DNA of 64,000 nucleotides from Takakia lepidozioides (GCA_030704615.1 CM060734.1:63072042-63136041); one strand, 5' to 3'; counted from the stretch's first letter, positions 1 to 11,247 are shown. Numbers and translations are program-made. Notes: a model not told the origin generated them from the letters alone.

Positions 1-236
1 TCCCGGGCTGTGACTGGCTGTGTGGCTGTGCCGGGCTGTGTCGGCTGTGTCGGCTGTGTCTGCTGTGACGACTATGTTGGCTGTGTCGACTGTGACTGCT
101 GTGGCGACTGTGACGGCTGTGTTGGCTGTGTCGACTGTGACGACTGTGACGGGCTGTGTTGGCTGTGTCGACTGTGACGACTGTGACGGGCTGTGTTGGC
201 TGAGTTGGCTGTGACGACTGTGACGGGCTGTGTAAC
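1..236. repeat. GT-rich tandem repeat inside LTR
   Basis: Irregular array of short units of the type ggctgtgac / ggctgtgtc / gactgtgac. The same array type occurs at the same LTR position in every copy (11980-12150, 13005-13165, 25050-25262, and in reverse complement at 27385-27600). Related units occur inside the elements at the end of pol. Confidence 0.9.
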
Positions 237-355
237 CCCCCTCTATAGTGCGCTGCTGTCACCCCTAAGGCTCCTGTTGGTCTCAGTCTGTGCAAAAATT
301 AAGGGTACCCTACAGATCCCGTATAAGTGTCTAAGTCCCCTACAGTCCTCTAACA
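1..355 (-). repeat. Element A 3' LTR, partial
   Basis: The stretch ends in ctctaaca at 348-355, the same border as the full LTRs at 13291-13298 and 25388-25395. On the minus strand this is a TGTTAG LTR start. A polypurine tract follows at once inside the element. Only the first part (U3 side) is in the window. Confidence 0.9.
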
Positions 356-357
356 TT

Positions 358-372
358 ACCCCTTCCCCCCTC
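358..372 (-). other. Polypurine tract of element A
   Basis: The minus strand reads GAGGGGGGAAGGGG directly upstream of the 3' LTR start, the position expected for the plus-strand DNA primer. Element B has the same tract at 13301-13315. Confidence 0.8.
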
Positions 373-386
373 AAAAAGCCGTGTCC

Positions 387-3300
387 TCACGGTTTACTGT
401 TTCCGAGTAGCAAACCTTTGTGAGTGAGCACCTTGTTGACGTTGAGAGTTTTGTGGCGGACTGTGTGTACGAGCCCGAGGTCTGTCTCTGGTTGACGGAG
501 ATGGTTGATCACTACCTGGATAAGTGAGGCCCTCTGGAGGCTGATATCGAGGTAACCTTTCCGGCATAGGAGACCCCCGTCGCTTCTTCTCTGCCATCTG
601 AATTGCATAGTCTTCTCCCATGTCAAAAGAATTTGGTGAAGAAACAGTTGTATCAGAATCCTCATCACCTCTCAGATGTTTTTAATTTTCGAACCTTTTG
701 TGGAATCATCTGGGGCATACAATGCTGTCCTACCATGTCTGGAAGTTTGCATTTTACAACTTGGTGTAACCGCTGAACAGCAAAATTGGTGTAGACACTG
801 AGCTCCTTGTCTGTCCAGGTGAGTGGGGTACCAATTACTGGTGCAGCGTGCAAGTACTTCCATGCCACATGTCCCTTATAGAAAATGTCATCAATGCCGA
901 ATTTCTGTGTTGACAAATGGTTGCAGGCAGCTTGAAACCATGAACGAATTTGAGAATCCTTTTGCATCATAACTTTGGGTCATATAGGTACATATGAGGT
1001 GGCACCGAAGGTAATACCCAATGATCTCCACTGGAATAACTTTGAAAGCGTGTTTGCATCTTTTGTTGCTCAATGTGGTAACGTACCAGAAAACAAGCAG
1101 CGTAGTATAGCTCGCACCCCATGACAATACTTGCTATCTCCTTGGTCTTGGTATAAATGAGTCCATGTACAACCTGGAAAGCAACCAATTCCCTCAACAT
1201 GGTACCTGCCTCGTGCCAGTATTGTGCAAAGTGATGATCTTCAATATGTCGATTGTTTGGAAGAACTTTAGTCCTAGTTGCCACTGGCAGCCAAATACGC
1301 ATGATTTGGTAGTAATGTGCGAATGACTGCGGAGGACTAAATTCTTTCCAAGCCAAATCCAACATGATGGGAATTTGGTTGAAGGGCATAAGCATAGCCC
1401 TGTTGTACTCCCTTGCAGCTGGAGTTTTAGGTGGGTTAAAAGCGGCATTGCCCCATACCTCCGGCTGTGGTGGCTGTGGTGTGGTTGTAGTAACCACAAG
1501 TTCAGCTACTGGTACAGTGACTTGTTGTGGTGGTGGTGGTACTGGCTCTTGTATCATTGGCATCTCCTGCACCTCCTGTGAAGACTGAAAAGCCAAAGTT
1601 CTGGCTTGTAAATAAGAAGCCATTAGCTGTTCCTGAGGGATATAGACTCTTTGGTCGATGTTTGAAGTGAGGTCTTCCACTTGAGTCTGGAGTCCGTCTA
1701 CATCCTCTTGTAACTCTGCTATCCTACTATAGACATTGTCTATAGTAGTTGTGGCAATGTTCTGCACCTGCAGCCTGAGCTCATTCATCTCGCTTTGGGT
1801 GAGCTTCCGTGGGGCTTTGCCCTCTACTGGCCCTTGTGCTAACCAGACCTGCATAAGGCTGTTATCCACCAAGCTACTTGTGGTTCCCCTGAGAGTTTGC
1901 TCCTCTCTTAGCTTGTACAATTCCAACTGCTGTTGTAAAGCCTCCATGCGCTTCGCCTGTGGTTCAACCAATTGCGCATAAGCAGCAAGTAGATTATTGG
2001 CTTCCTTCCAAGCCTTGTTACTGACCGCGATTTCATTTCTATTGGCCATGATGGTTTGTTGCAACTCCACGATGTGTTTCTCTTGATCAGCTTCCATCTG
2101 CCTGTATTGCTTGAAAGTATCTTCATTGCGACAGATTGTATTCTTCATATCGACAATGAGCTTCATTTGCTCAACATTCTCTTCTTCTGCCTTCGTACAT
2201 TTTCCGCTTGACTGTTTATTTCTTTAGTAGATTGGTCAAGCATAGTTGTAAACGTAGCACATTGTATCGCCATCCTGTTATGCACTGTCTGCAACTCCGT
2301 GTGTAGTGCATTCAGTTCTTGCAACTTGCTTTCATGCTGCACCTGCATTTGGTATAGCTGTTGCCTATGTGCTTTGTGCAACTGGTCTTGCGCGAGGCCT
2401 GCCTCAATCAATTGTTCCTTGGCCAATTGCAAAGCCATCTCTGTATTTCCCAAGTCCTGTTTCATCTTGAGAGTGACCTCTTTATTGACCTTGTTTGCAC
2501 ACTCAGTGGCAAGTCGAGCCTCAAACTCCTTCCTGAGTTCCTCTCTCAAGGCTGTCAATTGGGTAATTGGAACATGGGATTTGACATAAGTCCCCAACAA
2601 ATTAAGTGTCCTGCCTATGGAACTCATCAGCATTGCCTGTTGAGGGTCATCATGGTGAGGTTGCTGCTGTTCCTCCTGATCTTCAACAGTATGATGTCTC
2701 ACTAACCATTCAGGCCATTGTCCCACCGGATTTTCTTCCTGAACTACTTCATCTATCACCGGTGCTACAGTGTCATGACCTTCCGCCTGTGGTACCTCCA
2801 ACACAGGTGTGTGTATTATATGCACCTCAGGATTTCCCTTGGGCAACTGTTGCACCTCTGGGATTTCTGTCTCCTTGACCAGACCAGAATATTCATAGAG
2901 AAGGTCCCCTTTCTCTATTCTGCCACTATCTGTTCTGTAGTTGGAATATCTATCCCTTCACTTTCCAAATCAATTATTTCGGGTTGAGCTGCATGGATAA
3001 CTTGTGACCTTGTGACAAGTCGTTCAAGTGGCTGTGATGGTTGTGATGCAGAAGTAACTTCCTCCTCCCTCTCTGAAGGTCCTGTTTCCAGTAATAGCAT
3101 TTCTCTGTGCTGCTGTGCCCCTTCCTGGCCATGAGCTTGGGAAACATTATCATGCGGAATCCGTGAAGCCAGTGGATCCGCCACTACAGTCTTTCCCCTT
3201 CTCTGCTTCTTAGTCTCGGGTTGTGCTGCTAGTCCACCCTCACTGTGTGAAGAGCCTTGCTCTTCCATTGCAGTTGTTTCTGGCTCAAACACTCCATTTC

Positions 3301-3874
3301 CTTTCTTTCTTGTGCATTAAGTATGCCAGAATCAAGGATTATTTGAGCAATGATTGGGCCAGACACCATGATAGGAGACTTTGCGGTAGTACCTTGTAAT
3401 CTTTTCATCTCCTCTACCAGTGCGTTGTACATTATGTCCGCCCATTGTACCTCTTGTCCCTTCAGGCCTTTGAGTATTTCCTCTGTGAAGGATCTGCTCA
3501 AATACTGTTGGTTCTGTTTCAGGGCAATCAGAACGTTCAATACCTGGCCTATCTCTTTTAACCCTGGGTACACAGCTTTGGTACAAGCATAACCCTGAGT
3601 TTTAAAGAAACTCCCTTCTTGGAATAAGTCCCCTATTTGCAGTCTTGCCCTGTGTTCCTCCACATGAACCCGACCTGCTGGCAATCGAAACAATTGCTGG
3701 AGGTATAGGGGAGTAATCATTAATTCAACTCCTTTCACCGTTGTTGTTCCTGTCCTTGGCTCAAAGTTCTGCAAAAATTGTAACATGTACTGTCTATGGT
3801 GTAGTGTCCAATCTAGGCTTTGCAATCCTTCCAATCTCAGCCCTCCAGTATCTTATCGCCTGTGGGGTAGCCAT
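387..3874 (-). pseudogene. ORF3 of element A: large coiled-coil protein downstream of pol
   Basis: I do not recognise a named family. The reading starts at ATG 3874 (MATPQAI) and runs through several frames to about 387, so this copy is broken by small indels. In order it encodes: an N-terminal segment with DWTLHHRQYMLQFLQNF; a low-complexity acidic region; a long coiled coil with many Gln and Leu (about 2165-2600 and 1650-2150); a Pro/Gln/Thr-rich linker; then a conserved C-terminal block with NPPKTPAAREYNRAM, HYYQIMRIWLPVATRTKVLP, HWVLPSVPPHMYLYD and DDIFYKGH. It ends in a basic Arg/Ser/Pro tail. It is in the same sense as pol and lies between pol and the 3' LTR, where some gypsy elements carry an env-like or other extra gene. 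No signal peptide or membrane segment is visible, which argues against an envelope. A structural or nucleic-acid-binding role is only a guess. Confidence 0.8.
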
Positions 3875-4951
3875 CGTTTGTTTCTGCAGAATTGTGGTGC
3901 TCTTCACCCTGATTTCCTCCATTCCTCTCACTCTCTTCATTTTAGACTCACAGAAGTGTTTTGGTTGTAACAACTGCAGGAATGCCTGTAGTGCACAAAG
4001 CATAAACGTATGATTGCCGCAGAAAGCTATGGGTAATTTCTTGTAAGCCTGCGGGGCTTGCAAGCATCGCTCAAGAGAAAAACTCCGCTCTGTCCTTTCG
4101 TGTCTGTGCCACTGCGTAAGTAATATTGCGAGCGTATAGTCTGTTAGTTCCTCCATAGTTTCCAAGGTATAGCATTGATGGTCTGTCCTGTCGAGACGCC
4201 CGTTACTCAGAACGATGCCGCCTCTTGCGCTCAATTTCCCTCCATTTTCTTGTTCCTTTCTCTGATTTTCTATTGGCTGTATCCGCTGTGACTGGATTTT
4301 AAATTTTATCTTCTTTAGTGGACTTTCCCTGTTGGATAGTCCACTAGGATCACACATGTGACAAGAATTTCGCTTTTCTGTACTTGCCGTTCGTTCCGTT
4401 TCCCTTTTTCCGTACTCATTAATGGGCCCGCCTTTCATCCTTTTTGACGGCCGTTCTTGTCCTCTTTCTTTTTGACACCTGTTCTTGCACTTCCTTCTCG
4501 GCTGTGTGTCGCACCCCGACCCGCACGTGTCCATTTTTAAAGTAATTTCCGTTTCCTCTTCCGTCAGCCATTTTACTGAAGTTATTATGTGTCCACTTGT
4601 CACTGATTCTATGGATCGTGTAACTTTAGTAGGCTGTTTTGAGCTGTGACAGGCTGTGTCATACTGTGTTACGTTGTGATAGGCTGTGATGCACTGTGGT
4701 AAGCTCTGATAGGCTGTGACACGCTGCGGTAGGTTGTGATAGGCTGTGTTGCGCCGTGCTGGGCTGTGATAGGCTGTGTCACGTCGTGATGGGCTGTGAT
4801 AGGCTGTGTTGCGCCTTGCTGGGCTGTGATAGGCTGTGTCATGTTTGTTTTGCCCACCCTGGTCATATATGCTGGGCCTAGCGACAAGTGTTCCATACTC
4901 CGTTCGTAACACTGGTGCAGCCCGTGACTGCTCTTGCGGTTCAACATGCAA
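3794..4951 (-). CDS. Pol tail ORF of element A with repeat-encoded TAYHSP motifs
   Basis: An open stretch of 385 codons continues the end of integrase (MHVEPQEQSRAAPVLRTEYG), passes through the GT-rich tandem array, and goes on as a Lys/Arg-rich segment. The array is translated as repeated TAYHSP-type units. Further on it has MEELTDYTLAILLTQW, conserved as MADITDYTLALLLTQW in element D, and CGNHTFMLCALQAFLQLLQP. It ends 80 bases past the start of ORF3, in another frame. It may be the C-terminus of the pol polyprotein or a separate product; its function is unknown. Confidence 0.6.
   Translation of the reverse strand: MHVEPQEQSRAAPVLRTEYGTLVARPSIYDQGGQNKHDTAYHSPARRNTAYHSPSRRDTAYHSPARRNTAYHNLPQRVTAYQSLPQCITAYHNVTQYDTACHSSKQPTKVTRSIESVTSGHIITSVKWLTEEETEITLKMDTCGSGCDTQPRRKCKNRCQKERGQERPSKRMKGGPINEYGKRETERTASTEKRNSCHMCDPSGLSNRESPLKKIKFKIQSQRIQPIENQRKEQENGGKLSARGGIVLSNGRLDRTDHQCYTLETMEELTDYTLAILLTQWHRHERTERSFSLERCLQAPQAYKKLPIAFCGNHTFMLCALQAFLQLLQPKHFCESKMKRVRGMEEIRVKSTTILQKQTMATPQAIRYWRAEIGRIAKPRLDTTP
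4622..4850. repeat. Internal GT-rich tandem repeat, element A
   Basis: Units such as gataggctgtg and gctgggctgt repeat about every 10 to 20 bases. They keep an open frame on the minus strand and encode the TAYHSP-like repeats. The units resemble those in the LTRs of the same family. Confidence 0.85.
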
Positions 4952-4959
4952 ATCATGCT

Positions 4960-6290
4960 GCAGGGGTTTGTCATGGATACCACTGTACCCTTCAACTTAT
5001 TTGCATTGACTCTTCCCAGCATTTCTTTGTTAATGGTTTGTAACATGGCGGTGTTGTTATCATACATCTTTTGTATGACATAAGGTCCTTTCCATGGTGA
5101 TTTAAGCTTAGAAGCTTGAATCTTTCCTTCTTTTGCAACCATAGAACCAAATCCCCCGTCTTAAAAGTCTTTAACTTGCCTTCATCAAACTGTTCCTTTC
5201 TCTTCATCTGAATTCTGGTCATATTATCAGCTGCATCAACACGTACTTCTTCCACATGGTATAATTCATGTTTCCTGACCTTGATGGAGTCTTGCAATTC
5301 CATTCTTTTCCCCACTCCGTTCTCATGGTAGGTAACAGGAATTCCACTGGAAGTAAGGCTTCCATACCATAAACTAATTGGAATGGTGTATACTTAGTGG
5401 TGAACTTTATATGAAGTCCTGTATGACCACAAAGCTGTCAGCAGCTTCGTATCCCAATCCGTTCTGTTTGCATTGACTATCTTAGCCAAGATAGTACATA
5501 GTATTTTGTTGGTAGCCTCTGCCTGCCCATGACCCTGTGGGTAATATGTTGTACTCTTTCTATGCACAATCATAAACTCTTTAGTCAACAACTCAATGGT
5601 CTCATTCATGAAGTGACTTCCTTGATCACTGATAAATTCTAAGGGACATCCAAATCGTGTAAGTATGTTCTCGTACAGGAACCTTGCTGTGGACTTGGCT
5701 GTGTTGTCCCTCAAAGCTTTAGCTTCCACCCACTTTGTAGTATAATCAGTGGCTGTAATTATGTACCTGTTTTGTGTATTCTTGGATGGTGGATTAATTG
5801 GTCCAACAAAGTCTAGTCCCCATTTCTGAAATGGTTCCGTAGGCATTGTAGGATGCAAGGCCATCCTTCCAGATCTCTGCAAAGGTCCTAGCCTCTAACA
5901 TTCATCACACTTCTGACAATACTCGTGTACATCTTTGAACAAAGTAGGCCACCAGTATCTTGCGAGTAGTATCTTTCTACTGGTAGTCTCTTCTCCAAAA
6001 TGACCTCCAGCTACTCCTTTATGTACTTCCGCCAAAACTTTATTTACTTCATGGTGGTACAAGCATCGTTTTAGTACTCCATCAGGTCCTAACTTATACA
6101 TTCTGCTTCCTACCATAGTATAAGGTAAAGCTTTGATAGCGATTCTCTTCCTCTGCTCCTTACCATAACTAGGTGGGCACTGACCATGAGCAAGGTAGTA
6201 TCTGATTGGCCACTGCCAATCTAACCATTCATCTGCACTTCCTTGCACCTCCATTACAAATAAACTCGCATCAGGTAACTGATCGTCCAC
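4960..6290 (-). pseudogene. Integrase of element A (zinc-binding, DDE core, GPY/F)
   Basis: Integrase inserts the cDNA into the host chromosome. In element order the zinc-binding part ends in CQKCDEC near 5895, followed by the catalytic core with WGLDFVGP (first Asp), FISDQGSHF (second Asp) and YYPQGHGQAEA (Glu), spanning about 5394-5882. The GPY/F module with WKGPYVIQKMYDN is near 5070-5110. The reading is split over four frames by short indels, and at 5899 a TAA replaces a sense codon just after the zinc-binding motif (B reads tga-free there). All catalytic residues are visible, so decay is mild. Confidence 0.9.
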
Positions 6291-6395
6291 TCCTGTGGCG
6301 GCCCCTCTCCTGTTGTTAGTCGTGACAAATGATCTGCCACAAGATGCAAACGGCCAGGCTTGTAAATAACCTCGAACTCAAACTCATGCAGATTA

Positions 6396-7514
6396 TTAAC
6401 CACTCTCTATCCTTCCACTTATCAAAGGTTTGTTCACCAGATATATCAGAGCCTGGTGATCCACATAAAACATAAACTTTCTTCCCAATAGGTAATGCCT
6501 GAATTTCTTGACTGCATAAATCATTGCCAATGCTTCTCTTTCCGTTGTACTATAGTTCCTCTCAGCACTGTTCATCAACCGGCTAGCATAGTACACATGT
6601 GAATCTATATTCCCTGGTAACATTCTGGGCTAACACCGCACCCAACGCTTCTCCTGATGCATCGCAAGTGAACATGAAATACTACATGCCAGTGAGGGTT
6701 AATCAGCACAGGTGTAGTGTTACTGACAGTGTAAGTTCCTCAAACGCCTGTTGACATTCAGCTGTCCAGGCAAACACTGCATCTTTCTTCAGAAGCTTGC
6801 TCAATGGTGCTGCTATTTGTGCATACCTTTTGACAAATCTTCTGTAATAAACTGGTTTGCCCAAGGAATCTCCTTAAACTCTTAACATTCACTGGTGGTG
6901 GAAGAGGCTTTAATGGACTCTGTCTTCCTGGGATCCACAAGAAGTCCCTTCTTACATACAATGTGTCCCAGGAGCACCCCTGAGTTCACACAGAAAGTAC
7001 ACTTCTCTGGATTCAAGCCCAGACCTCTCATCCTGCATCTGGCCAGGCATAACTCCAATTTATGCAAGTGCTCATTCTTAGAGCTGTACACACTGAAATC
7101 ATCCAAGAACACCTGCATGAAATCATCCAGATACTCATGAAAAGATTCACTTATCACTCTCTGAAAGGTCGCTGGTGCATTACAAAGTCCAAAGGGCATG
7201 ACTTTGTATGCATAAGCCCCCCAGTTTGTGATGAAAGCTGTTTTCCCTTGGTCTTCTACTGCCACTTGCACTTGATTATAACCACTGAAGCCATCCATGA
7301 ATGAGTACATCTCATGGCCTGCCACAGTGTCTAATACCGCTTCTGTGAATGGCAAAGGGAAAGGATCTTTCTTCGTACAAGCATTCAGCTTCTTATAGTT
7401 CACACATACTCTTAGTTTGCCATTCTTCTTGGGAACTATTACAATGGGTGACAACCAAGTTGTATACTCTATTGGGTATATAAACTTAGCCTCAGCCAAC
7501 TTCTTTCTCTCCAA
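6396..7514 (-). pseudogene. Reverse transcriptase and RNase H of element A
   Basis: The palm and fingers of a Ty3/gypsy reverse transcriptase are clear: LSPIVIVPKKNGKLRVCVNY, MDGFSGYNQVQV, MPFGLCNAPATFQRVI and the catalytic VFLDDFSVYS. RNase H follows with ASRLMNSAERNYSTTEREAL and FYVDHQALIYL. The reading breaks near 6880, 6650 and 6400. At its start (about 7565) homology to element B stops abruptly and unrelated DNA begins. Confidence 0.92.
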
Positions 7515-7940
7515 CCTTCTGTGCGTAGTTGGGATTCATTCTATACCTCGCCTGCTTGAGTGGTACGGGGGCTGCTATTTCATGAGCCATGAGCCATGAG
7601 CGGCATGAGCCATGAGCAGAGTCGTAAGTGTGGAAAAAAACATGAGCAGCACTATTTTCCGGAAATGAGTGTCCGCGGGAATAGGGTTTAGGGTGCCACG
7701 GTCATAGGGGGAGAAGGACCTCCCGATGAAGGAGGTTCGGCAATGTTATTTAGAATTATATATTGAAAGGCAATGTTTCGCGAATGGTAGGGTGGTATTG
7801 CTCTGTACAATGGGGGCCCATTTCAGCCTACCAGCCATTTGCAAAATTCACCCACACTCCCAATCCCAAACGAAATGAGCAATGACGCATTCTCGGAACA
7901 ATGGACACAGAATAGAATAAAAAGAGGGCACAATGAGGTT

Positions 7941-7946
7941 TTTATT
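7941..7946 (-). promoter_or_regulatory. Possible poly-A signal AATAAA
   Basis: The minus strand has AATAAA about 85 bases downstream of the stop codon at 8030, in the place expected for the 3' end of the gene on this segment. Confidence 0.35.
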
Positions 7947-8029
7947 GATCCACATGAATTGCATTTGAAGCACGTCTACTGTGCTGATTGTGCCCTCAAA
8001 TCTTGAGCCCTGTGCCTACTGAATACAAG

Positions 8030-8704
8030 TCACGTTGTCAATGGGACTTCGACTGCTCTCAGAACTAGCTCATGAGTCCTGGGGCTCCTCCATGTAAAGT
8101 CGATTGCAGCCGTTGTACCGCCCCTAGTGATGTTCACCACAATGTCCTGCCCTTCAATCATACCACCATCGAATATGGAAATCTTCACGTTTTCGTCGTC
8201 CACACCAATGCGAATGTCCCCATACAATGGAGAAGAGGAGCGCACTCCTCGAGGAGAATAGGTCTCTCCGATTGAGTCCACCCACGTCCAGTGGCAGCAG
8301 TTCCACCGCAACAGCATAGCAGTGCGCCTTCTTCTGCATGGGTGACCGTCGTAGCTGGGAAAATCGGAATCGAGGATGCGCAGGAGCCACGGACTCCTCA
8401 AACCAAGATCGTCACCCCGCTCGAAGGCGTAGTGGCCTACGATATACTCAAAAGCCACCAATGTTTCCACAATCGAACCAGTATCTTCTGTGTAATCTGT
8501 GTACCAGATAACAATGTCTCCCGATGTGGCCGAATACATTGCATAATCGATGCCTCCAAAGGGGCAGTCGTCCCGGTTCCGGAAGCACGGCATCCTTGCA
8601 AAGGAGGACCTGAGGACGACTTGGATGCCGATGACCTTGCGGACAGCTACGAAGCCCTTAGATTTTGGAAAAGATACGAAGCGGAAGAGCAGTCCGGCCT
8701 CCAA
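8030..8704 (-). CDS. Hypothetical protein in the foreign segment, possibly 5'-incomplete
   Basis: An open frame of about 225 codons with no family I recognise. Its composition looks coding, with motifs such as FGGIDYAMYSATSGDIVIWY, CCHWTWVDSIGETYSP and DDENVKISIFDGG. There is no ATG in frame near the 5' end; an in-frame TGA lies just upstream. Other frames are open upstream (8801-9127, with FPPTGSWTDEDWLLHEC; 8647-8859, with FIHRWRDEHVPPP), so the true gene may run to about 9127 with an intron or a one-base error near 8710. The gene has the same orientation as the host retroelement. Poly-A signal at 7941. Confidence 0.4.
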   Translation of the reverse strand: MEAGLLFRFVSFPKSKGFVAVRKVIGIQVVLRSSFARMPCFRNRDDCPFGGIDYAMYSATSGDIVIWYTDYTEDTGSIVETLVAFEYIVGHYAFERGDDLGLRSPWLLRILDSDFPSYDGHPCRRRRTAMLLRWNCCHWTWVDSIGETYSPRGVRSSSPLYGDIRIGVDDENVKISIFDGGMIEGQDIVVNITRGGTTAAIDFTWRSPRTHELVLRAVEVPLTT

Positions 8705-9222
8705 AATGGAGCATCTGGGTCACACGTACCCACCGACGGAGGTGGAACGTGTTCATCACGCCAGCGGTGGATGAAGCCATACATCTTTCTCATCAACAAG
8801 TTATAGTTTGAGATCTGCCACCGAAATCCATCCCCCCGGATGGAAATTCGGCGCCGCATTTACATCGAAGAGGGGATGGACTTCGTCGTGTCCAGTGGCT
8901 ATCGGCCCACCTGGCAGTGAGTGCCCATAGTTTGCATGGCAGGGTAGGAAACTGAAACGGCTACATTCATGCAGCAGCCAATCTTCATCGGTCCAGGATC
9001 CTGTAGGGGGGAAATTTAAATGTGCCCTGGAGTGTGCCCTGGAATGTACCTCACTTCTGTATGACTGTGTTTCATTGTGTTGAATAACTCTCGGATTTGG
9101 CCCACTGTTTACAATTTGATGTCTCATTTCTACAATTTGTCTGTCTGGTTGAATAAAGCAGAGTAACCGGTATGTGAGTCATGTGTCAAGAATATACCAG
9201 AGTAACGCCATGTCGGACATTG

Positions 9223-9240
9223 AAATGCGGCACCGCATTT
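9223..9240. repeat. Perfect 8-bp hairpin at the gap edge
   Basis: aaatgcgg, a two-base loop (ca), then ccgcattt. The assembly gap begins at the next base. A strong local palindrome can stop sequencing or assembly; here it marks the exact break. Confidence 0.85.
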
Positions 9241-9740
9241 NNNNNNNNNNNNNNNNNNNNNNNNNNNNNNNNNNNNNNNNNNNNNNNNNNNNNNNNNNNN
9301 NNNNNNNNNNNNNNNNNNNNNNNNNNNNNNNNNNNNNNNNNNNNNNNNNNNNNNNNNNNNNNNNNNNNNNNNNNNNNNNNNNNNNNNNNNNNNNNNNNNN
9401 NNNNNNNNNNNNNNNNNNNNNNNNNNNNNNNNNNNNNNNNNNNNNNNNNNNNNNNNNNNNNNNNNNNNNNNNNNNNNNNNNNNNNNNNNNNNNNNNNNNN
9501 NNNNNNNNNNNNNNNNNNNNNNNNNNNNNNNNNNNNNNNNNNNNNNNNNNNNNNNNNNNNNNNNNNNNNNNNNNNNNNNNNNNNNNNNNNNNNNNNNNNN
9601 NNNNNNNNNNNNNNNNNNNNNNNNNNNNNNNNNNNNNNNNNNNNNNNNNNNNNNNNNNNNNNNNNNNNNNNNNNNNNNNNNNNNNNNNNNNNNNNNNNNN
9701 NNNNNNNNNNNNNNNNNNNNNNNNNNNNNNNNNNNNNNNN
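9241..9740. other. Assembly gap, 500 N
   Basis: Exactly 500 undetermined bases, so the length is probably a placeholder. It falls inside element A, where the protease region is expected. Confidence 1.
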
Positions 9741-11247
9741 AGGAATCTGCCACAGGAATATCAGTACTCTTCTGCATTTCCCTTATGGTATCTGCCACTT
9801 CCTTGTGCAGTTCTTTCTCATCTCTCCAAGCCTCATCATCTTCAGGCACATCACTGCCATCTTCATTATCATCATCTTCCTCAACTACTGGAGGTATTAG
9901 TTTGGCTTTGCTTCTCGTTACTATCATTGTACTTACTTCTAGTACAACACATGGCATAACCATGTGAGCTGCCACCACTGGGCCCTCATTCACATGAGCT
10001 CTCATCTCATTCTAGTGTCTAATCCAGAATGAACAGGCTGCCTTGCGATTCCTGCCTGATTACAATAGTAACACAGTTCTTCACCATTGGGTCCTCGCCC
10101 TTGGTCTGCTCTAGGATTATTTCTGTAATCCTGATTCCCTGGCTGGTAATTCCCCCTTGGATTACCCTGATAGTTGCCCCTGGAATTTCCTTGGTAATTC
10201 CCTCTTGGATTACCTCTCCCTTCCATACCATTGTTATAACCACCAGGCCTACCATAGTGGTCCTCATCAATGTTTCTTCTTGGCTGGGGCTGCACTTGAT
10301 GCACCCTTACTTGCCTAGGTTCTCCTGCTGCTGTCCTTCTGTTGTAGTAACAATTCTCAGTAGAATGGTTATCCATTTTACAGATAGTACAGTGTTTCTC
10401 CTTCATGTGGCATTCAGTGTGGTATGGCCTTCATTCTGGCACTTTGCACACCAACACCCTTCCTCCAATGTGTTTGCAGCCTCTGTGGCATACTTCTTCA
10501 AGATTTCTTCTAATCTTCTCTCATAGTTATCCTCTTCAACTTCTCCTTTCTCTTACTCTTCCTTTTCAGCTCTTGCTCTTCTTCCTTATCCGACTCATCC
10601 TCAGAGTCCTCATCATCCCTTTTATCTCTCCTGAACATTCCCAATTGCTCAATTCTGTTAGCTGTTTCAAATGCCTCCCCCACTGTATTATGGGGTAACA
10701 TATCCACTTTCTTTGCAACTCTGGTCTTAGTCCACTCACAAACCAAGTCTTCTGTAAACCGGTGCTGGTACAGCAGCCAACTTTTTATCATCAATTCCAT
10801 TTTTTCCATATACTCCTCAATAGTTCATGCTTTCTTTTGCTTTAACTGTTGTAAACTTCCATACACTTCATCCTCAGTTTTACTTGTCCTGAACCTATTT
10901 CGGAATGTTGTATTCAAGCCATTCCAGGTTAGGAAATGATTATCAGGGAATCTTGCATACCATTCACTTGCTTTCTTGATAAGTGAACAAGGAAACAGTC
11001 TCATCTTGGCATCATCGCCATTCTCATTATTCACTATACACATGTGCTCAAATTGGCTAATGTGTACATCGGGATCCCCTTTTCCTGAATATATTGGAAA
11101 ATGTGGGTTTGCCTTTATTACCCCTTTCTCCAGACCCCACTCAGGATCAGCATCATGCCCTCTCTTAAGAATGTTTTCTTTACAACCGTCTGGCAATTCC
11201 AAGAACCTCTGAAGAATCGTTTGGACAATCTTCCTTCTCCGTTTCAC
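9741..11247 (-). pseudogene. Gag of element A with zinc knuckles
   Basis: Gag forms the capsid and binds RNA. The capsid-like part has SGKGDPDVHISQFEHM, KKASEWYARFPDNHFLTW and TEDEVYGSLQQLKQKK. A Lys/Glu-rich segment follows, then one clear CCHC knuckle (CTICKMDNHSTENC), a Gly/Asn/Arg-rich stretch, and CYYCNQ. The first knuckle present in B is disrupted here. The reading is broken into three or more frames. Beyond the knuckles the reading goes on through SKAKLIPPVVEEDDDNED into the gap, where the protease should lie. Confidence 0.88.

Larger units (their letters stand above)
7565..9240. other. Foreign segment replacing the protease region of element A
   Basis: Homology to element B is lost between ...cctcgcctgcttga (about 7558) and the gap. 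It resumes after the gap at 9741, which matches B at about 21595. The segment starts with short direct repeats of catgagc (7578-7615) and holds a possible minus-strand gene (8030-9127) with a poly-A signal at 7941-7946. It may be an insertion, a captured host piece, or a chimeric join made in assembly next to the gap. Confidence 0.75.

Noticed and set aside
20-214. Plus-strand open frame rich in Ala/Val/Thr repeats
   Set aside because: It is only a translation of the GT-rich tandem array in the LTR; such arrays stay open by chance.
1364-1588. Plus-strand frames rich in Gly/Cys/Trp (also 14309-14533)
   Set aside because: Antisense shadow of the Pro/Gln/Thr-rich linker of ORF3.
7690-7700. ttaggg-type motif (agggtttaggg) as telomere repeat
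   Set aside because: Only one or two units; no array.
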